Positions 48,377 to 56,905 of a stretch of 64,000 nucleotides of DNA are shown here, piece by piece. The translations under genes and the position numbers were made by a program. A model generated the notes under the pieces. The model saw nothing but the letters and a program-made list of their open reading frames with translations, made no database searches and was not told where the DNA came from. Each line of letters starts with the position of its first letter. Position 1 is the stretch's first letter. The stretch lies in IMG/VR virus record IMGVR_UViG_3300025133_009669, positions 1-64,000 of that record. One strand, 5' to 3'. The DNA is from a virus.

Positions 48377-51300
48377 ATGCCGTTAGTTTTGATCGAGTCC
48401 CCCAATAAAATTTCAAAGTTGAGGACAATTCTTGGGCCCAATTACACTGTGATGGCTTCTGTAGGCCATATCATGGATCTTTCGAAAAAGAACATGGGAG
48501 TTGACCTCGATACCTTTGAGGCGATTTACAAGGTAAATCTTGATAAGAAAGATATTGCAAAGAATATTAAGGCTGAAGCGAAAAAGCATGAGGTCATTTA
48601 CATTGCTACTGACCCCGATAGAGAGGGTGAGGCTATTGCGTTTCACATAGCCTCCCTTCTGCCGAAAAGGGGCGTTAAGATTCATCGTGTTAGGTTCAAC
48701 GCGATTACCAAAGAGGCCGTCAAAAAGGCCATGAAGAATCCTGAGAAGCTAGATCAGAACCTGTATGATGCTCAGCAAGCTAGACGAATCACGGACAGGC
48801 TGGTGGGCTTCAGGGTCAGCCCTGTCATGTGGAATAAGGGGTTGCGCGGAACGAGTGCCGGCAGAGTTCAGTCTGTTGCCTTAAAATTTGTTGCAGACAG
48901 GGAAAAGGAGATAAAGGCTTTCGTTCCAAAAGAATATTGGACAATAAACGCGGAAACTTCCTCAGGCTTTAGTGCAGATTTCTATGGAATAGATGGAAAG
49001 AACTTTGTTCCATCAAATAAGGTCGAGTCCGATGACGTTACAGATGAGATGAAGTCCAAGAAGACAGACCTTGTTGTAACAGAGTATGTCGCAAAGCAGA
49101 GAACCCGAAAGCCTTACCCCCCGTTCATAACATCTACTATGCAGCAGTCTGCAAGCAACAGCTTAGGCTGGGGGGCGAAGAAGACTATGAGCGTGGCTCA
49201 AAGCCTTTTTGGATACGGCCTGATTACTTACCATCGCTGCTTCCCTGGGCACGTCAGAATCTCAACCAGTGCCGGCATGGTTCCGATTAAAGATATAAAA
49301 CTGGGAGAGATGGTCGACACGTTACGCGGGCCAAGGCCAGTAACGGATATTGTTAAAAATAAAAATAGAGAAATTTACTCGCTACAGACGAAGCATGGAT
49401 ATATGCTGGAGGGGAGTCACAACGAGCCGCTATTAGTAATGGGCGAAGACTTGTCAACATCGTGGGTAAAAATGGAAGACTTGAAGCCGGGAGATCACGT
49501 AGCTTTGGCTAAGAATTTCTCATGGAGTGACGAGCAGCTGTTTGATTATGAGTGCCCATTTGAACGAGAGAGGAGTCAGGTTAACACTCTTACTTGTGCT
49601 ATCTGCGGCCGGGATGATCTAAAAAGCTTATCGCCACATTTAAAGCGTCATCATAAGCTATCTGGCCCCGAATACTTGAAGCAATATGATAAAAAGCTTT
49701 TGGATGTAAGCCTAGTTAATAATTTTAAAATACCGAAAATTATGACAAATGAACTTGCCAGAGTTCTTGGGTATTTGTCATCAGAAGGTACATTTTCCAA
49801 GAATGGAAAAAATATTATTTTTTATAATTCCAATAAAAGCCTGCTTGATGACTTTGCAAATTGCTTTAATAGTCTGTTTGGAACAAGTTATAAACCTTTT
49901 TATGCCTCAAATAAGTTCGAAGCTAATTCTCAAAGAATTTGGAACTTTTTAAACTGGCTGGGGCTGGAGCCAGTGGACGCAAAGAAGAAGCGTGTTCCCC
50001 AGATCATGAATACGGCTCCAAAGTCTTGTGCTATTCAGTTTTTGAAGAGCTATTGGGAGGGCGATGGCTCTTACGATAAGTTCATTACAGACTCACTTTT
50101 GATGGCTAGAGACTTAAAATTGTTACTTCTCAGAATTGGAATCCCAACCGGATTACATATTAGCTGTGACACAAACGGCTTTAGTGCTGGAAATCCGCAG
50201 TATTTGATTCAACTTACTGGATATGTTCGTCGTAACTTTTTTGCTCAAATTCAAATGCCACATTCGGAGGCGAAACGAGATCAGGCTGAGAAAATGCTGC
50301 TCGGGACTACGGATGGCAAATACGAATATCATTGGAGTGACAGGATTCCACATACGAAAGGATTAATTGAGTCTATTTATAGTGAAAATTTTAAAAGCGG
50401 ATGGAGTGGAAGCGATCTCGATAAATATAGGGTGAAAATAGGGATAGACTCCAGGTGGAATAGAAAATATGGAAGCCTACACCGTAATCAAGTTAACGAT
50501 TCAAGCTGGGGCTATATAAACTTCGGAAAGGAGAAAGAACATAACAAACCATCGGGGCTAACTCCTATTCAGTTCATTAAACTTATAGACGAGAATCTCG
50601 GAGATGTAATCTCTAAAACATTAGAAGATGATATTATTTGGGACAAAATAACAAAAGTAAAAACCTCACATTACGAAGATACATGGGATCTGACGGTCGA
50701 AGGCCAACATCATTATGTGGCGGAAGGATTTTATGCACATAACACAGACAGCACGAGGAGTGATCCTCAGAAGATCACAGATCTGAGGGCCAAGATTACG
50801 AAAGATCATGGAAAGAAATATCTTTCGCCATCTGTTATTAAGTATGGGGCAAAATCTGGAGCACAAGACGCGCACGAAGCTATTCGACCTACTTATGACA
50901 AGGCTGTCTCGGCCCTCTCCACAGATGAGAAGAAACTGCTTAGGCTAATCGACAATAGATTTACTGCATCTCAAATGGCTAATGCAAAATTTGACCAAGT
51001 AGCTTTAAAGATGGAATTCAAAGGAAAGGGTCGAGCTTTTAACTTCAAGAAAAATGGTAGCGCGCTCAAGTTTGATGGATTTTTAAAAGTATATGGAGAG
51101 ATCAAAGACGACGTAATTCTTCCATCTCTTGCGGTTGGAGACAAAGTGCCGTGGGATAAGGTTGTATCCGGCCAGCATTTTACCAAGCCGCCGCCGCGCT
51201 TTTCTGATGCATCTATCATCAAACTCCTAGAAAAGGAGGGAGTTGGAAGGCCTAGTACTTACGCCTCTATTTTAGATACCATTCTTAATAGAAAATATGT

Positions 51301-51961
51301 CACGAGAAATAAGAAGGCCCTATGTGCAACAGAAACAGGAATCATGGTGTCAGATTATTTGACGGCGAATTTCTCTAAAATAGTTGATGCTAAATTTACT
51401 TCAAAAATGGAATCAAATTTAGATACCATTGCAACAGGTGGGTTGTCGTATAAAGACTTGCTGAAAGACTTTAATGAGAAGTTAGATGAGCAATTAAAGA
51501 CGGCAAATCAAGCTGGGCCTCCGAAGGCTTTCATTGTAGACGTGGGATGTCCAAAGTGTAAATCAAAGATGACAAAGAAGATATCTAAGTCAGGACCTTT
51601 CCTTTCTTGTCTTACTTGGCCCAAGTGTGATGGAACTGCATCTATAGACGGAAAGCCTAAGGCTGTTGCCGTTGAGACAGGACATAAGTGTCCTGAGTGT
51701 TCAAATATCTTGGTTAAGAGAAAGAGCAAGGCAAAGGGGACGGAATTTTTAGGCTGCAAGACCTTTCCCACATGTAGGTATGCTGCTTCTATCGATTCTG
51801 ATGGAAATCCTGTAAAGAAGTCTGCAAAAGCTCCTCTCAAGAAGACTGGACAAAAGTGTCCTAAATGCAAACAGGGAGATGTAGTTGAGAGGAAGGGTAG
51901 GTACGGCCTCTTCGCCGGCTGCTCCAAATTTCCAAAATGCAAGCAAACTATGAAGATCTAG
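48377..51961 (+). CDS. topA: DNA topoisomerase I (type IA) with intein
   Basis: A 1194-residue precursor; without the intein (288-789) it has 692 residues. The Toprim domain has VLIESPNKISKL and TDPDREGEAIAFH. GTSAGRVQSVALK and the active-site region GLITYHR (Tyr285 in the precursor) come before the intein and TDSTRSDPQK after it, together restoring the family's ITYxRTDS motif. C-terminal zinc ribbons are seen at CPKCKSKM, CPECSNIL and CPKCKQGD. The enzyme relaxes negative supercoils by cutting one strand. Splicing is needed to rebuild the catalytic site. AAGGAGCG supports the start. T4 does not use a type IA enzyme. Confidence 0.95.
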   Translation: MPLVLIESPNKISKLRTILGPNYTVMASVGHIMDLSKKNMGVDLDTFEAIYKVNLDKKDIAKNIKAEAKKHEVIYIATDPDREGEAIAFHIASLLPKRGVKIHRVRFNAITKEAVKKAMKNPEKLDQNLYDAQQARRITDRLVGFRVSPVMWNKGLRGTSAGRVQSVALKFVADREKEIKAFVPKEYWTINAETSSGFSADFYGIDGKNFVPSNKVESDDVTDEMKSKKTDLVVTEYVAKQRTRKPYPPFITSTMQQSASNSLGWGAKKTMSVAQSLFGYGLITYHRCFPGHVRISTSAGMVPIKDIKLGEMVDTLRGPRPVTDIVKNKNREIYSLQTKHGYMLEGSHNEPLLVMGEDLSTSWVKMEDLKPGDHVALAKNFSWSDEQLFDYECPFERERSQVNTLTCAICGRDDLKSLSPHLKRHHKLSGPEYLKQYDKKLLDVSLVNNFKIPKIMTNELARVLGYLSSEGTFSKNGKNIIFYNSNKSLLDDFANCFNSLFGTSYKPFYASNKFEANSQRIWNFLNWLGLEPVDAKKKRVPQIMNTAPKSCAIQFLKSYWEGDGSYDKFITDSLLMARDLKLLLLRIGIPTGLHISCDTNGFSAGNPQYLIQLTGYVRRNFFAQIQMPHSEAKRDQAEKMLLGTTDGKYEYHWSDRIPHTKGLIESIYSENFKSGWSGSDLDKYRVKIGIDSRWNRKYGSLHRNQVNDSSWGYINFGKEKEHNKPSGLTPIQFIKLIDENLGDVISKTLEDDIIWDKITKVKTSHYEDTWDLTVEGQHHYVAEGFYAHNTDSTRSDPQKITDLRAKITKDHGKKYLSPSVIKYGAKSGAQDAHEAIRPTYDKAVSALSTDEKKLLRLIDNRFTASQMANAKFDQVALKMEFKGKGRAFNFKKNGSALKFDGFLKVYGEIKDDVILPSLAVGDKVPWDKVVSGQHFTKPPPRFSDASIIKLLEKEGVGRPSTYASILDTILNRKYVTRNKKALCATETGIMVSDYLTANFSKIVDAKFTSKMESNLDTIATGGLSYKDLLKDFNEKLDEQLKTANQAGPPKAFIVDVGCPKCKSKMTKKISKSGPFLSCLTWPKCDGTASIDGKPKAVAVETGHKCPECSNILVKRKSKAKGTEFLGCKTFPTCRYAASIDSDGNPVKKSAKAPLKKTGQKCPKCKQGDVVERKGRYGLFAGCSKFPKCKQTMKI
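49238..50743 (+). mobile_element. Intein at the topoisomerase I active site
   Basis: A 502-residue intein from Cys288 to Asn789, followed by Thr790. Blocks: CFPGHVRISTSAGM (A), TKHGYMLEGSHNEPL (B), EGFYAHN-T (end). The endonuclease part has ARVLGYLSSEGTF (Glu in place of Asp, seen in other LAGLIDADG enzymes) and LKSYWEGDGSYDK. An extra C2H2-finger-like module, CAICGRDDLKSLSPHLKRHH, stands in the middle (about 406-427). It lies three residues after the catalytic Tyr. Confidence 0.92.
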
Positions 51962-51968
51962 TAATATT

Positions 51969-52012
51969 CGGGCTATATGGTGTGCAAGCATTCCATTGCA
52001 CCATATAACCCG
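51969..52012 (+). promoter_or_regulatory. Hairpin at the ribosome binding site of the HNH endonuclease gene
   Basis: CGGGCTATATGGTG (51969-51982) pairs with CACCATATAACCCG (51999-52012) with one mismatch (C51973 against A52008) and a 16-base loop. The right arm ends at the first G of GGAG (52012-52015), the ribosome binding site of the HNH gene. Control of homing-endonuclease translation by such hairpins is known for T4-like elements; the same role is inferred here. Confidence 0.65.
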
Positions 52013-52020
52013 GAGATATT

Positions 52021-52812
52021 ATGACTAAAAAATGTAGCAAATGTAATATAGATAAGCCATTAACAGAGTTTTCTTTAAGAAAAGAAGTCGGAAAGAAGGG
52101 ATCATATACAAGGCCTAGAGCTGATTGTAAAAAATGTGTGGCGAAGAGATCAAAAGAGTATATTAGGAAAAAGAAAGAAGCGATTATAGCGCGCGGCGGG
52201 CATGATTATAATATAATTTATCAAAATTATTTCAAATGCCCTAAGTGTAATTCAAATAAGTTGGGCAAGTTTTTTTATAAAACACAGGAGCATAAAACTG
52301 GGCTAAGCGTATATTGTAAGTCTTGTGATAAAAAATATGCTCAAGATAGAATGTTTGCAAGGAAGCACGAATACACAGAAGAGCAGTTGGCAATGATAAT
52401 GAGAGAGTGCAAGATCTGCAAGAAGACTAGGCCGCTCGGAGAATACCATAGATCTCATAGTTCAAAATCAGGAAGACGGATCAATTGCAAATTTTGCATA
52501 AATAAAAAAAATCAGAAGAGGAGAAGTTCAAAAAAGGGCCGATTGGGCGTTTATAAAGAGGCGGCAAGAGGTAGGAAAATAGAGTGGAACCTTTCTGATG
52601 AAGAATTCTTTTCGTTTTGGCAGTCGGATTGCTCTTACTGCGGAGATAAGATAGCGACAATAGGAGTTGATCGAGTTGATAACACAAAGGCATATTCTGT
52701 AGATAATGTACGCTCATGCTGTATTGTCTGTAACAGAATGAAAATGGCTATGGGCCTCGATGAGTGGCTCTCTCATATGAGAAAAATAATTAAAAATTCG
52801 GATAAACAATAG
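52021..52812 (+). mobile_element. HNH homing endonuclease
   Basis: A 263-residue protein with several Cys pairs (CSKCNIDKPL, CKKC, CPKCNSN, YCKSCDKKY, ECKICKKTRP, NCKFC) that form zinc-binding DNA-recognition modules, and a C-terminal HNH domain: CSYCGDKIATIGVDRVDN followed by VRSCCIVCNRMK (about 220-250), where the first His is replaced by a GVD context typical of this phage subfamily. It cuts DNA near its own site, moving itself. It stands alone after topA. Mobility by itself is established for the family; its target is unknown. Confidence 0.88.
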
Positions 52813-52916
52813 GATAATCATGCTTAATAACGATGAGCCAAGTCTTTCCTCCCTGAATGAAGGCGGCTATTAAGTGCGGAGAATTAAAATATGCAAATGA
52901 ATACTGAGGAGATAAG

Positions 52917-52994
52917 ATGACCTGGAATCATAGAGTAATTCGGCGCAAAGAGCAAGGGCTTGCTATTCAATTTAAGCTTAAAAATGAAAGCTAA
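52917..52994 (+). CDS. 25-residue short protein or truncated MTWNHRVIRR-type protein
   Basis: A 25-codon frame starting MTWNHRVIRRKEQGL with a strong GAGGAGAT before the ATG. The start closely resembles a widespread small phage/bacterial protein family whose members begin with M-[TS]-W-N-x-R-V and continue for 50-80 residues. Here a stop appears after 25 residues. It is either a short gene or a truncated relic next to the HNH element. Confidence 0.5.
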   Translation: MTWNHRVIRRKEQGLAIQFKLKNES

Positions 52995-53019
52995 AGACAA
53001 GAAACACTAAGGAGCCAAT

Positions 53020-53355
53020 ATGTCAAAAGATAATAATGAAAATTCTACGCAGCAATCATGCCCTCCCGATCTCTTTAAAGAGCCTTTGCTTATAACGGAG
53101 AAGAAGCCTTTATCTACAGGTCTTGAGGACGCGCTGAGAGCAGTTAGGTCGGTCAGGCAGGGAAAGGCGATGGCCTCAAGACAGTGGTCCCTTCTGGTCT
53201 GGCTACTCTCTGATGACTCTAGAGAGATAAGCGATGATGCCTCTCCTTTATTGAGGCAGTTGGTCATAATGGCTAGATCTAAGAATTATCAGGAGATCAC
53301 AGAGATGCTTATCTTTGCAAAAGAATCTGCGAGAAAGGAGCATAAGGAATCATAA
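53020..53355 (+). CDS. Hypothetical protein of accessory cassette
   Basis: A 111-residue protein with AAGGAG upstream of ATG 53020. The N-terminal third is polar; the rest is helical (ASRQWSLLVWLLSDDS, LLRQLVIMARSKNYQEITEM). It opens a block of about 16 small genes in one direction, to 59610. No family recognised. Confidence 0.65.
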   Translation: MSKDNNENSTQQSCPPDLFKEPLLITEKKPLSTGLEDALRAVRSVRQGKAMASRQWSLLVWLLSDDSREISDDASPLLRQLVIMARSKNYQEITEMLIFAKESARKEHKES

Positions 53356-53564
53356 TGCAGGACGAGGGCGAGATAGTTTCAGAGAAGAAGAGCTGGTTTA
53401 ATGCGGATACAGGCAGTCTAACTTTTATAGATTCGTGTCAGTCAGCTTACGATTTACCTCTTATATGGAAAGAGAACGTAATCTGCTATGTTGAGGATGA
53501 AGAAGTTATATATATTAGCGCCGGTCCAGCAGTTTGGAAGCGTGTAACAGAAACACCCTTTTAA
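53355..53564 (+). CDS. Hypothetical small protein
   Basis: A 69-residue protein with strand-like segments (SLTFIDSCQSAYDLPLIW, NVICYVEDEEVIYIS). Starts one base over the upstream stop. No family recognised. Confidence 0.6.
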   Translation: MQDEGEIVSEKKSWFNADTGSLTFIDSCQSAYDLPLIWKENVICYVEDEEVIYISAGPAVWKRVTETPF

Positions 53565-53574
53565 AGGAGAATCA

Positions 53575-53994
53575 ATGAATAATTATAATCATGAGTGGTA
53601 CGAGATGAGTAGTCATCCGGGATGGTTTGAGTGCGAATTTTGTCCGCTTCAAAAGCACGGAGAAGAAGTAAAGAAGGGAGAAGAAATAGTAGATTACTGT
53701 CCTTCGCGACTTCTTACTGCATTAAAATGTTCTGAGGAAAAATCTCGCATATTTGGACCATTAAATAGCACTGCCGATGCCGCCAAGGCTTGGGAGAAGA
53801 AGATAAGAAGAGAGTTAGAAGAAGAAATTGGCATTTGGAAAGAAGCTGGTGAAGATTACCAGAATATGGCTCTTAAATGGCATAATGCTGTGACTCGTGC
53901 AGAAAGAGCCGAAGCCTTGAACGCTTCTCTGCAGCAAGAAATAGAGGCTAAGGTTCAGCATGCCTACACAGCTATAAGGTCTGAGGAGAGCTAA
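53575..53994 (+). CDS. Hypothetical protein with Cys cluster and coiled coil
   Basis: A 139-residue protein. WYEMSSHPGWFECEFCPLQK and VDYCPSRLL suggest a small metal-binding site (about 10-45). The second half (about 70-130) is a long charged helix likely to form a coiled coil (WEKKIRRELEEEIGIW, RAERAEALNASLQQEI). GGAGAA precedes ATG 53575. No family recognised. Confidence 0.65.
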   Translation: MNNYNHEWYEMSSHPGWFECEFCPLQKHGEEVKKGEEIVDYCPSRLLTALKCSEEKSRIFGPLNSTADAAKAWEKKIRRELEEEIGIWKEAGEDYQNMALKWHNAVTRAERAEALNASLQQEIEAKVQHAYTAIRSEES

Positions 53995-54003
53995 ATTTTT
54001 ATT

Positions 54004-54402
54004 ATGCTAGAACTTACAGAAGAAGAAGTCTCTCTCTCAAAAAGGGCTTTGTCTTGCGCCAATTGGCGTTGGAAAATAGGAATGAGAGGCGGAGTTCCTG
54101 GCGACTGGTACCGTGCGTGTGATCAATCAGAAAAGATATATTGGCATGGAGAGACCAATGGAGGATGGACCATTGAGGTTGGTAGTGATTGGATTCCAGA
54201 CTTTAGGGATGCGGCAACGCTAGGCTGCCTATTGGAAATAGTTAGAGAAATTTCTGGAGATCCGTGGCTTTATGTCTATGTTAGGTCTAGAGCAGATGGA
54301 TCGGAGCACGAATGGACGGGCACCGTATGGGATGAGCGCTTTTCCGCCGATAGCGAAGAGGGCGTTCTTGTGAAAATGCTGGAGAGCTTAAATGAGTCGT
54401 AA
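54004..54402 (+). CDS. Hypothetical protein, paralogue of 54854
   Basis: A 132-residue protein with SCANWRWKIGMRGG and SDWIPDFRDAATLGCLLEIV. The second stretch is shared with the gene at 54854 (RWLPDLNDAATIGCLIALA). I recall such W-x-PD-x-x-D-A-A-T-x-GCL proteins as common small proteins of phages and bacteria, function unknown. It has no clear ribosome binding site and overlaps the following gene by eleven bases. Confidence 0.65.
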   Translation: MLELTEEEVSLSKRALSCANWRWKIGMRGGVPGDWYRACDQSEKIYWHGETNGGWTIEVGSDWIPDFRDAATLGCLLEIVREISGDPWLYVYVRSRADGSEHEWTGTVWDERFSADSEEGVLVKMLESLNES

Positions 54403-54850
54403 TCTATGTACATCATCTTGTGAAAGCTGTGGATATACTGTTCGATTGTCAGATATCCGAGGAAAGCCAATAGAGTTTCGGCAATATGGAAAGTATGCTC
54501 CGCAGCTTGGCTGCAGGTTTGATTGCCATTGCGGGGAAGTGTACTTCGCTATTTGGAGGGCCCAAGAACAATTTTGGGGCAGAAAGGCATTGTCTGACGG
54601 GTCTTGGAAGAAGCCAACTCTTGATATCAATGGATATGAATTTGACAATAATGAGCATGGAAAGTTTGCAATTGAGCATGCCAGTCATACGGAGGAGACA
54701 GGGGTTTTTACCATTGATCTTTCTCATTATGCAGCATACAATGATGAGAAGTGCGGCAATTCCTTCCTAGAAGAGCAGATTCTTAATGGAGAAAAGGATC
54801 CACGGCATTTGTGTGTAGATAACGCTCTTGATACACAGCTGGTGTGGTAG
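54392..54850 (+). CDS. Hypothetical zinc-ribbon-like protein
   Basis: A 152-residue protein with CTSSCESCGYTVRLSD and LGCRFDCHCGEVYF, probably one zinc ribbon (about 6-50). The remainder (AIWRAQEQFWGRKALSD, EFDNNEHGKF) is not recognisable. Overlaps the previous gene. Confidence 0.6.
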   Translation: MSRNLCTSSCESCGYTVRLSDIRGKPIEFRQYGKYAPQLGCRFDCHCGEVYFAIWRAQEQFWGRKALSDGSWKKPTLDINGYEFDNNEHGKFAIEHASHTEETGVFTIDLSHYAAYNDEKCGNSFLEEQILNGEKDPRHLCVDNALDTQLVW

Positions 54851-54853
54851 AAG

Positions 54854-55204
54854 GTGGCCAACGAAGAGCTGTCAAAGCGTCTGCTTGCATGTTCACGATT
54901 TCAATGGATACCTGGAATGTTGGGACGAGATGGGCCCGTAACACAACGAATATTTGATTATAAAATTCCTGATAAAGAAAGATGGCTGCCAGACTTAAAC
55001 GATGCAGCTACGATCGGTTGTTTGATAGCCTTGGCCCGCATTATCTATAAGGATAATTCTCTTATAATTGCATCTATTGATTATGGGCCCGGAGGAATTA
55101 TGTGGCAAGCAAGAAAGACTATTGGAGGGGTTTGGCTTAGTGAGCGTCATTATCCCTCAGAGGCAGAGGCTATAGTCGCAATTTTTGAAAATAAAATAAA
55201 ATGA
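54854..55204 (+). CDS. Hypothetical protein, paralogue of 54004
   Basis: A 116-residue protein starting with GTG three bases after the previous stop. FQWIPGMLGRDGPV and RWLPDLNDAATIGCLIALA match the layout of 54004. The second half (GGIMWQARKTIGGVWLSE) differs. Two related copies only one gene apart suggest local duplication or independent gain of the same family. Confidence 0.6.
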   Translation: MANEELSKRLLACSRFQWIPGMLGRDGPVTQRIFDYKIPDKERWLPDLNDAATIGCLIALARIIYKDNSLIIASIDYGPGGIMWQARKTIGGVWLSERHYPSEAEAIVAIFENKIK

Positions 55205-55211
55205 GGTTAAT

Positions 55212-55670
55212 ATGAAAAGAAACAAACCATTATCACCAACCATGAAGCGTAAATTTGAGCGATCAGGATGTGTCTTCAAAGAGCATCCAGACGATGATGA
55301 GCATAGGCAAATCGGAGGAGGAAGCGGCCTCGGACTATGTGGATTCGGGCCGGATGGAGGCTTTATTGCTCCCGAAAGTGACGGCGATTATTTCAGGTGG
55401 CTAGCCAGATCTGGAATATATGCTCCCCTTAGGGCTGACTCTGCTCATAGCTCCGCATCAATAGGCAAGATAGGAATAGGAGAATATGCTGGCAAATGGG
55501 CCGGATGGTCACATCGAGCAAGCTTAATGTTTGGAATAGGTGATCTTTTGTTTGAGGAGAAATATGTTCTTACTGATGAAACTTTATTTCGAAATGCAGG
55601 AGAAGTTGTTATAAAAACGGAAGAGCAAGCAAGACAGGCTGCTTCTAATTTCTCAAAATATGTCTCTTAG
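55212..55670 (+). CDS. Hypothetical protein
   Basis: A 152-residue glycine-rich protein (GGGSGLGLCGFGPDGGFI, GIGEYAGKWAGWSHRASLMF) starting after TGAGGTTAAT. No family recognised. Last in line before the interrupted gene. Confidence 0.6.
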   Translation: MKRNKPLSPTMKRKFERSGCVFKEHPDDDEHRQIGGGSGLGLCGFGPDGGFIAPESDGDYFRWLARSGIYAPLRADSAHSSASIGKIGIGEYAGKWAGWSHRASLMFGIGDLLFEEKYVLTDETLFRNAGEVVIKTEEQARQAASNFSKYVS

Positions 55671-55680
55671 GAATGTCAAT

Positions 55681-56085
55681 ATGAAAAAGGAAACTTTGGA
55701 AGAATTTCGTCAGCGGTTACATAGCGGACATGTTAATACGGACTCTATAATTGAGTAGCTATGGGAGGCTAACAACGTCATTAATACTCTTAGAGATGAG
55801 TCTGTTTTTCTAGAAAAACTAGCTGTGTTTGAGCACAAACAGTGGGCTCATTGGACTAAATATATGTTAAAAACACTAGACCCTCTCTTATCATATGGTC
55901 AAGGCGTTGTTCTTGAGGCAATAAAGCAAGGGCAGAAAGATGAGGACGCTATTTTTGCAATAGATGCGGTAAGACGTTGGTGGAAGCAGATTGACACGCC
56001 TTATTTTAAGCTTTCTGAGAAAGAAAAAGAATCTGATAGAGAATGGGCTCGAAAAGTAATGAATATAGTTGTTCCAATAAATTAA
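55681..56085 (+). pseudogene. Gene with a single in-frame amber codon; EHxxW...DRxWA phage protein
   Basis: One frame runs from ATG 55681 to TAA 56085 with a single TAG at 55756-55758 after 25 codons. Without it, 134 codons encode one protein. The long part has FEHKQWAHWTKYML, VRRWWKQIDTPYFKLSEKE and SDREWARKVM, a pattern (EHxxWxxW ... RW ... L ... K.xDR.WA) known from small phage proteins. Replacement of CAG by TAG (a C-to-T change) would explain it. A GTG at 55825 allows an 86-residue product. Many genes here use TAG as a normal stop, so general recoding is unlikely. Confidence 0.65.
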
Positions 56086-56094
56086 AAAAATTTT

Positions 56095-56433
56095 ATGAAA
56101 ACATTAACAAAAGTACATGAGGAGCAGGCAGAAAAAGAGAGAATTAACCTCGAAGACAGAATGATTGCAAGAAAAAGGCTTTTAGAAAGCTCTGCCTCTA
56201 TACTTCCACTTGAAGGTAGAGTCTCGAATAGACTTATTTATAGAGAACTTTTAAAGAAAAAAATCCATGTTTCTTCTCGTAACATTATGTCCAATGTTGC
56301 TTGTGATAATTGCAAAACAGAACTAGTCTTCAAAAGCCCTGATTCTATCGTTATGAGCTATCCTCCGCGACGATGTGTTGTATGCGTTGGTTGCGGATTT
56401 AGCGGCCATCTGAGGTTGAACGCAAATGTTTAA
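56095..56433 (+). CDS. Hypothetical protein with C-terminal zinc ribbon
   Basis: A 112-residue protein with a basic N-terminal helix (EEQAEKERINLEDRMIARKR) and Cys pairs in the C-terminal third (ACDNCKTEL, CVVCVGCGFSG), a likely zinc ribbon. It overlaps the next gene by eight bases. No family recognised. Confidence 0.65.
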   Translation: MKTLTKVHEEQAEKERINLEDRMIARKRLLESSASILPLEGRVSNRLIYRELLKKKIHVSSRNIMSNVACDNCKTELVFKSPDSIVMSYPPRRCVVCVGCGFSGHLRLNANV

Positions 56434-56905
56434 CAAAATAGAGATGTGGAGAGATGAGGACGAAACTGGAGTCTCTGGAATCGGAAAGGTTGCAGAAGGC
56501 GTAAGGTTTAGCGATGGGAAGATCGCATTAAGATGGCTAACTAGCACTAGCTCTACTTGCCTTTATGACTCTTATGGTGATGTTCTGGCAATTCATGGTC
56601 ACGGAGGGAAAACAAGGTTCATAATATGCGGAACTCCGTGGAAACGCGGAAAGGAAGATGCGATACAAGATGCTGCAGAGAACGCTCCCTTCAACTGCAT
56701 TAGGGGAGGTCGAAAGGCTCCGCCCCCTATTAAAAGAGTAGAGTGGACTCTTCCAGCGTGGATAACAAAGGATGAAGAAGAAGCCTATCTCGCAGGCTAT
56801 GAGGCCGGCTGCATAAGCCTTTACGGAGAAGAATGGGAGACTTGTTCGTGGGAATGGCACAGCACAGTTTCAATAGGAGGTATAACGAATGTCGGACAGA
56901 AATGA
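56426..56905 (+). CDS. Hypothetical protein (WRDEDETGVSG family)
   Basis: A 159-residue protein. MWRDEDETGVSGIGKVAEG, FSDGKIALRWLT and LAIHGHGGKTRF form a small beta-rich N-terminal domain I have seen as a recurring accessory protein in phages and bacteria, without known function. The C-terminal part is rich in Trp and Glu (YGEEWETCSWEWHST). Overlaps the next gene by 17 bases. Confidence 0.65.
   Translation: MFNKIEMWRDEDETGVSGIGKVAEGVRFSDGKIALRWLTSTSSTCLYDSYGDVLAIHGHGGKTRFIICGTPWKRGKEDAIQDAAENAPFNCIRGGRKAPPPIKRVEWTLPAWITKDEEEAYLAGYEAGCISLYGEEWETCSWEWHSTVSIGGITNVGQK

Noticed and set aside
51508-51942. Minus-strand frame opposite the zinc-ribbon end of topA
   Set aside because: Shadow caused by repeating Cys codons on the other strand.
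52820-52873. 17-codon frame after the HNH gene with a weak AGGAT before it
   Set aside because: Too short and featureless to call a gene.
55681-56085. Genome-wide TAG recoding as explanation for the interrupted gene
   Set aside because: Several complete genes end in TAG (for example at 1523, 12342, 45635 and 51961) with sensible C-termini, so TAG is a working stop.
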